From contig JAENZQ010000022.1 in NCBI GenBank assembly GCA_016841185.1, positions 1 to 59,203 of the forward strand: 59,203 bases of DNA, given 5' to 3'. The position numbers and the translations under genes were made by a program. Below, piece by piece: positions 54,503 to 59,203 of this stretch. Source of the stretch: Anaerovorax odorimutans. GTDB taxonomy: Bacteria; Bacillota; Clostridia; Peptostreptococcales; JAAYPU01. How positions within the stretch are numbered: the stretch's first letter is position 1; each line of letters begins with the position of its first letter. A model generated the notes under the pieces. It saw only the letters and a list, made by a program, of their open reading frames with translations. It had not been told where the DNA came from and did not search any database.

Positions 54503-55903
54503 TTAACTTTTTTTTCTGCGGGTAATAGCCCTTCCTACGAATAGAACAGATGCAGCCACAATAATAGCAAGGACTGGCCATAGGAAATACAGCGCATAGC
54601 TCAATTTACTAACCTTCTTCTGTACTTTATCGGCAAAAGTGGCTTTCGCGTTTTTATACAGCGTAAAGCTTAATTCTTCTTTCGGCAGCGCATCGAAAGA
54701 CGCTGTATATCTGTTTCTGCCATCTGCTGTCAATTCAAGGTTGCTTTTAATAATATACGGGGCTTCTTCGGGCGTCATGATTTCGATATCCAGATTGGCA
54801 AAATCAGCCCAATTTTGAGCAGGGCTCAATAAATATGTATAGCTGTATTGAGGCCATGTGGTTTCTCTGCTGTCCATTACACCTGCGGATAGGTATCCGA
54901 CACTCACCCTTCGTGTTTCTTGGGCCGGAAATTCTACTGAATAAACTAAAGTTATGATTCGGTCGGTAAAACCGGCTGCCAACACATCTTGAAGCATAAC
55001 AAATCCTGTCACCCGGCTTTCTCGAAATATCCGTGAGACATAAGGGGCAAGCAGCTGATCATCGGAAATCCAATTAGAAATATCTGCCCTTATGTCTTGG
55101 CGGATAGCGGCGGACAGGTATTCCCCGGGATCAGCCGTATCCTGAATAATATCAATATTATAGCTGTCTTTCGGCAGCTTTTTGTTTTCGTTTGAGTAAA
55201 CTTCATATGTAAATTCAAAGTCCTCCCCGAGAATAAGAATCTCCATCGCCTCTGAATTGCTAATCCTGGCACTGATGCTCGACCCTTCGCCGTCGGAATA
55301 GCCATAGCTTCCTCCATTAAAGCCGGATACGATCAATCTGGTCTTTTGGGGATTCACATTGAAATTTATCTTAAAATCAACGTCTTCTTTACTATCCATA
55401 TCAACTTTAAGACGATAAAGCTTAGCATCATTATTCAGGTCAAAATCTTCTGAAACTATGGGATCTTTTAAAATGTCACCGACGCCGCCGTAGGAAAAAC
55501 CCTCACCATCACTTCCTTCAACATCAGCATCGTCAGGATCGATATAAATCTCATAAGGAATTGTCTCATCGTCAACGCGAATAGCTATATCCGAGACTGA
55601 AAGATCCGTTAGACTTGCTACAAAAGGGAATGCCATCTGAACGTATAACGTGCCATCTGTAGGATTCATCATTTCATAGCCCGCATTTACTCTGGCCACA
55701 GGAGAAAAGTTATTGCCATATTCGTAATCCTGAGAAAAATCAAAAGTCAAATGCTCGCTGTTCACGACGACTGGGCAATCTTTATCTACTGCCAAAACTT
55801 CCGAATAGGGATAAGCCTCCCAATAAGAAGGTGCTGAGTTTGCATTAACAAAAATAGCATTTGCCATAATAAAGATAATAATTAGATGAACAAATCTTTT
55901 CAT
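54503..55903 (-). CDS. secreted, C-terminally membrane-anchored protein of unknown function
   Basis: About 466 residues from the ATG at 55903 (GGAG lies twelve bases upstream). A signal peptide (MKRFVHLIIIFIMANAIFVN) opens a large beta-rich outside domain with several Asp/Gly-rich loops, followed by one C-terminal membrane helix (about 438-458) and the basic tail RAITRRKKS. I recognise no family. The shape suggests an exposed envelope protein. The region 55904-56283 upstream shows no further gene on either strand that I can support. Confidence 0.65.
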   Translation of the reverse strand: MKRFVHLIIIFIMANAIFVNANSAPSYWEAYPYSEVLAVDKDCPVVVNSEHLTFDFSQDYEYGNNFSPVARVNAGYEMMNPTDGTLYVQMAFPFVASLTDLSVSDIAIRVDDETIPYEIYIDPDDADVEGSDGEGFSYGGVGDILKDPIVSEDFDLNNDAKLYRLKVDMDSKEDVDFKINFNVNPQKTRLIVSGFNGGSYGYSDGEGSSISARISNSEAMEILILGEDFEFTYEVYSNENKKLPKDSYNIDIIQDTADPGEYLSAAIRQDIRADISNWISDDQLLAPYVSRIFRESRVTGFVMLQDVLAAGFTDRIITLVYSVEFPAQETRRVSVGYLSAGVMDSRETTWPQYSYTYLLSPAQNWADFANLDIEIMTPEEAPYIIKSNLELTADGRNRYTASFDALPKEELSFTLYKNAKATFADKVQKKVSKLSYALYFLWPVLAIIVAASVLFVGRAITRRKKS

Positions 55904-56283
55904 GACATAAATAACTCCACTTCGCAATTTTTTCTTAATGGTTAGACAAATATTTTGTGAAAAATGTTCCGAATCTTTTTTACTAACCATTCCAACCATC
56001 AAAGGAAAAAACCATTATATACAAAATTATAAAACAAGCAAATTTTCCTTTTCATCTTTTCAGGTTAACTTAGAACTTCTGTTAGCCTCTAAAATACTTA
56101 GATCGAAGGATCGCCAAAACGAGCTTCTTTATGACAATAGATAAGCCCCTGTATTATCGGCTTTCTCTCCATTAAACAGGTTCTTGTTTTCAAGTTCCTG
56201 AATTATTGAATAACCTTTACATTATCCGTCTACAGGTATTTATTATTCTTTCGTGTACCTAAACATTATACTTAAGGACAATT

Positions 56284-56317
56284 GGAGACAGGGCAATTTT
56301 GTCACGCGCTTGTCACG
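56284..56317. repeat. possible second REP-like fragment
   Basis: GGAGACAGGGCAATTTTGTCAC (first 20 bases from 56284 are the informative part) followed by two TGTCACG copies (56300-56306, 56311-56317). The 'G-purine-GAC-x-G-G' plus T-run look recalls the element at 5569. It abuts the stop codon of the 56318 gene. Only weak support. Confidence 0.3.
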
Positions 56318-57085
56318 TTATTTATTTTCAATTGTTACAAATTTTTTTGTCTCAATATTAAAAGCTAAAACAGAATTATCTTCAAGATATTTAAGAATAT
56401 AAATATAAGGGTCCTCAAATATGCTTTCTTGAAAATAAGGCTCGATTTTTTTAAGATTTGACTCATTCTCATTACTTGAATAAACTTCTTTGGTGTTGAT
56501 ATTTTGAACCTTCCAGTATAAATCTACGTCTTCATAAACTATATAATTATCAATCAATTCAACAGTAAAATCAATGATTGTTGGTATTGTTCCTTGAGAG
56601 CCCCGGTCCAGAACATATGAGTTTAGTATAATCAGTTCTGTTAAATCATTCTTTGGAATACAGACAAGACTCGAATATATTTTATCTCCTTCAATTCTAT
56701 ATCGTTCTCCTAATATATATAACTGATTTCTAAAGTCGCCGTATTTTGCCGAAAATGAATAACCTTCAAATTCTTCGTTTAATTTTATGCTTTCTTCACT
56801 GATAATTTTATGATTTTCATCGGCTGTTAATAATAGTGCATCCCTTTCATCTATATTATAAAGTAAAATCTTAGTGTCTTCAGAATCAGCAGAAAGAATA
56901 ATACCAAAATCATATCCATATTCATCGGAAAATAATTGTGCATCGGTATAACTTATTTCTAAACTTACTTTTTCGTTATTTGTATGGTCTTCTTTGCTGT
57001 CCGTACTAATTAAGGTAATCACCAATACACATATAACCACTGCTCCTACAATGATATGTTTATGAGCTGTTTTAAAACTTATCAT
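56318..57085 (-). CDS. secreted or membrane-anchored protein of unknown function
   Basis: About 255 residues. One N-terminal membrane helix (about 8-28) leads into a beta-rich domain that looks like propeller strands (GYDFGIILSADSEDTKILLY; ILKYLEDNSVLAFNIETKKF). No family is recognised. The start at 57085 is uncertain, with GGGTGAT before it. It lies 46 bp after a DUF5050-type gene on the same strand, so the two are probably co-transcribed. Confidence 0.6.
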   Translation of the reverse strand: MISFKTAHKHIIVGAVVICVLVITLISTDSKEDHTNNEKVSLEISYTDAQLFSDEYGYDFGIILSADSEDTKILLYNIDERDALLLTADENHKIISEESIKLNEEFEGYSFSAKYGDFRNQLYILGERYRIEGDKIYSSLVCIPKNDLTELIILNSYVLDRGSQGTIPTIIDFTVELIDNYIVYEDVDLYWKVQNINTKEVYSSNENESNLKKIEPYFQESIFEDPYIYILKYLEDNSVLAFNIETKKFVTIENK

Positions 57086-57131
57086 TATTATCACCCAATT
57101 TTTCTAATAAACTGTTTGATGATACCGCACC

Positions 57132-58586
57132 TCATCGGTTTATATTGTTTTCTATAATTTGGCCATCTGTACAATGCTGATCTGCCGTCCTATACGGCAA
57201 TATGGATGTTGTCTCACCGGTTTCTATATCATATACAACAATCTTTAAACATTGGCCGTATCCTTTTGGCAAGCTGTCAATATAATACACCTTATTGCCT
57301 GAAGCTTTAATAATTTCACTCATATCCCCATTGATGCAAGAAATCACAGAGCCATCCAGTTTAGCCTTATAGAATCGATTATTGTCTTCACAATTACCAT
57401 AGTATAACCAGTCATTCTCAATGTCAAAATCATAATATATAGTTTCATCTAATATTTTACTCATATTGTTTCCATCAAGATCCATTATGAATAATCCTTC
57501 TTGATTATTGCCATATTCCGTTGGATATGGCGTAAAATAAATTGTGTCATCCTTGATTCTGTAATCCATACAGCGTTTACTTCCTAAATTTTTCAACTCA
57601 CTGCCGTCCAGTCTTGCTTTATACAAAAATTCATTATCCATATAGTTGTTATAGTAAATCCATCCGTCTATAATCACCGGGAAACTAAGCATAGATATTT
57701 CCACATCATCGATTCTTTTTTGATTCTTGCCGTCTGTTCTGACAGAATGTAGCTGAGTACCGCTGTCAAGATATTCATCAAAATCCTGTTTAGGAAGATA
57801 ATATATCCTGTCATTGTACACCCCCACTAAATCTTCTAAAGGACAACGAAGCAATCGTATTTTTTCGCTTCCATCATTTTTGATCTTATATAAATTTTCA
57901 TCATCATCCCCATTAATATAATAAATCCAGTCATCCGAAACAAGCATATCGTATATGTCACCTGTGCCTGCAATTAAAGTTAACTGGGATCCATCGGTCT
58001 GAACTTTATATAAATTATAATCTAAAACATAATATAGCCAATCATCTATAATAGTTTCATCATAAATAAAGGGAGCATCCCCGTATATCTTCAAACCATA
58101 TACATCATCCCAGCATGTTATCAAACCTAATTGCTGCGAGTAACTATAAGTTAGAGGAAAATATACAATATCCCTGAATAATAAAATAGGGTAAGCTTCT
58201 TTTCCATTATCTATGGATTCTCCATTTAATGATATATTGTAATCACATATTTCGGCAATATATGTCTCATTAATATCATTATTGGCTGTTAAAGTCGGAT
58301 TGACATTAAAATACTTATTATTCTTTGTAATAGAAAATATCCTGGCCGGATCATCCCATGATATGGTCAAGCCCAAGGAACGGCAATAATCTGCTGTCAT
58401 AGGAACATATGTAACGTAATTATATGATAGAAATGGATATGGATTATGTTGATTATCGATGACTTCCCCATTGATTTCTATATTAAAATCGGGAACAATC
58501 ACCTCAACTGCTTTACCGCTCGCAAAAGATATGCTTCCGGTAATTAATATCCCTAATATAATGAGTACAATGATAATCTTTCTCAT
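57132..58586 (-). CDS. secreted protein with two stalk domains and DUF5050-type beta-propeller
   Basis: 484 residues. Signal peptide (about 1-23); two copper-amine-oxidase N-terminal-like domains (about 30-90 and 105-165, each with IxINGExIDN...YPxL and a Trp-Asp 'WDD' end); then propeller blades of DUF5050 type (about 175-470), recurring as 'DDWIYYIN...LYKIKNDGS'. Such proteins are common in Clostridia and are thought to be surface-exposed. No enzyme activity is predicted. Start at 58586 behind AAGGGGG. Confidence 0.8.
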   Translation of the reverse strand: MRKIIIVLIILGILITGSISFASGKAVEVIVPDFNIEINGEVIDNQHNPYPFLSYNYVTYVPMTADYCRSLGLTISWDDPARIFSITKNNKYFNVNPTLTANNDINETYIAEICDYNISLNGESIDNGKEAYPILLFRDIVYFPLTYSYSQQLGLITCWDDVYGLKIYGDAPFIYDETIIDDWLYYVLDYNLYKVQTDGSQLTLIAGTGDIYDMLVSDDWIYYINGDDDENLYKIKNDGSEKIRLLRCPLEDLVGVYNDRIYYLPKQDFDEYLDSGTQLHSVRTDGKNQKRIDDVEISMLSFPVIIDGWIYYNNYMDNEFLYKARLDGSELKNLGSKRCMDYRIKDDTIYFTPYPTEYGNNQEGLFIMDLDGNNMSKILDETIYYDFDIENDWLYYGNCEDNNRFYKAKLDGSVISCINGDMSEIIKASGNKVYYIDSLPKGYGQCLKIVVYDIETGETTSILPYRTADQHCTDGQIIENNINR

Positions 58587-58886
58587 TTTTTCCCCCTTGT
58601 CTCTTACCTTTTTTATTTATACTTATTTAACCAGCATTTTAAGCCCTGAATTCTATTTCTTCAAACAAAACCCACCAACATCATTATTCTCAAACTGGCT
58701 TTATATTTTTTTCTTCATCATCGTATGCCCCAATTATATAGTTCTCCATAGCCTTAACCCAAAATTAATTATAAAGGAGGATTTATATATAAACAATATT
58801 TTTGTCATAATATCCAATTTTGCTCAAAAAAAACCGTCACTAATGACATCTTTATAAATTTTTTTTCATTTTAGTGTCATTGAACG

Positions 58887-58907
58887 AAGGGAACTCTAAG
58901 TTCCCTT
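58887..58907 (-). terminator. stem-loop after msrB
   Basis: AAGGGAACT and AGTTCCCTT form a perfect 9-bp stem with a 3-nt loop, 28 bp past the msrB stop. No U tract follows, so it is a weak terminator candidate. Elsewhere in 58587-58934 I see no gene, only AT-rich sequence and a short 7-bp inverted repeat (AATGACA/TGTCATT). Confidence 0.45.
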
Positions 58908-58934
58908 ATCTTCAAGAATTTAGTGCTCCATCCT

Positions 58935-59203
58935 TCAATATGTATTCCTGTCTACTCCCCTGTCGACAAGGGAAATGAATTGACCATAATTTTCTTCTTC
59001 CATTTGATCCAAAGGAATAAACCGAAGTGATGCACTATTGATACAGTACCGCTTTCCCCCCTGATCCTCCGGCCCGTCATCAAAAACATGCCCTAAATGC
59101 GAATCTCCTGCTCTGCTGCGAACTTCAGTACGAACCATTCCAAAGCTTCTATCCTCCTTATATTTCGCAACATTAGGGTCTATAGGCTTAGTAAAACTTG
59201 GCC
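58935..59203 (-). CDS. msrB: peptide-methionine (R)-S-oxide reductase, partial (5' end outside window)
   Basis: The last about 89 codons are visible and the frame stays open to the window edge. Conserved SelR parts: PSFTKPI at the edge, [20 protein letters not shown], and [11 protein letters not shown] with the catalytic cysteine. The zinc CxxC pair that many MsrB enzymes have at the HVF region is absent, so this is the non-zinc type in the visible part. It reduces methionine-R-sulfoxide in proteins. In Clostridia MsrB is often fused behind MsrA, which cannot be judged here. It ends with a short tail (DRGVDRNTY). Confidence 0.93.
   Translation of the reverse strand, partial: PSFTKPIDPNVAKYKEDRSFGMVRTEVRSRAGDSHLGHVFDDGPEDQGGKRYCINSASLRFIPLDQMEEENYGQFISLVDRGVDRNTY

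Noticed and set aside
55938-56144. A 68-codon plus-strand frame in the 55904-56283 gap
   Set aside because: No ribosome site, unusual composition and no recognised motif. I regard the region as non-coding.

Overview
The window reads as chromosome of a low-GC, Gram-positive, anaerobic, spore-forming Bacillota, most likely class Clostridia. The reasons are AT-rich DNA, AGGAGG-type ribosome sites before nearly every gene, CotF-type spore coat proteins, YfcC and DMT carriers, a ROK-type XylR, a sigma-54/PrpR-type activator, and copper-amine-oxidase 'stalk' domains on secreted proteins. I saw no rRNA or tRNA gene, no CRISPR array and no intact insertion sequence. Most genes lie on the minus strand in short operons. 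No database search was possible, so all family names come from reading motifs.

Layout. 1-3813: 5' part of a very large secreted mosaic protein (PQQ-like propeller, Calx-beta, Ig-like, GLUG, Big_2 and cadherin-like modules) that runs off the left edge. 4078-6718: an XRE-type regulator, a REP-like palindromic repeat, a CotF-like coat protein pair and a GNAT acetyltransferase. 6877-8781: a BlaI repressor and an M56 (BlaR1-type) protease fused to an M23 endopeptidase, behind a promoter carrying two TACA/TGTA operators. 8876-14176: an MBL hydrolase, a DLH-family hydrolase, a DUF364 protein, an ABC exporter and an EamA permease with a structured leader. 14461-21083: a sigma-54 module with an M20 peptidase, a YfcC carrier, a PrpR-type activator and a sodium:solute symporter, with -24/-12 promoters before the peptidase and the symporter. 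22591-30784: a complete xylose module (chvE-mmsA-mmsB-xylA-xylB plus xylR). Its two promoters are followed by near-identical palindromic operators, which gives a simple XylR repression circuit.

31024-35740: a nitroreductase, a small zinc-ribbon membrane protein, a secreted beta-helix protein and a MutS2-like ATPase without a Smr domain. 35928-40798: an ABC importer operon (binding protein, alkaline-phosphatase-superfamily enzyme, two permeases, ATPase) ending in the C-terminal stump of a DeoR-type regulator, with a candidate DeoR-type operator still in front of the operon. 40998-45101: two unknown membrane proteins, an AraC-LysE pair, a small unknown protein and a methyltransferase. 45464-47919: a B3/B4 tRNA-editing-like protein divergent from a MocR regulator. 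47974-50161: a second M20 peptidase downstream of a deletion scar that fused two 5'-truncated divergent genes, an amidohydrolase and a YafY/WYL regulator. 50191-54403: a DUF606 transporter pair, a Crp/Fnr-type regulator with a palindrome in the shared promoter region, and a chemoreceptor. 54503-59203: unknown secreted proteins, a DUF5050-type propeller protein and the C-terminal part of msrB, cut by the right edge.

The clearest things to follow up are the head-to-head deletion scar at about 49,605-49,612, the DeoR stump with its surviving operator, the paired XylR operators, the sigma-54 module, and several regulators whose binding sites can be read directly.
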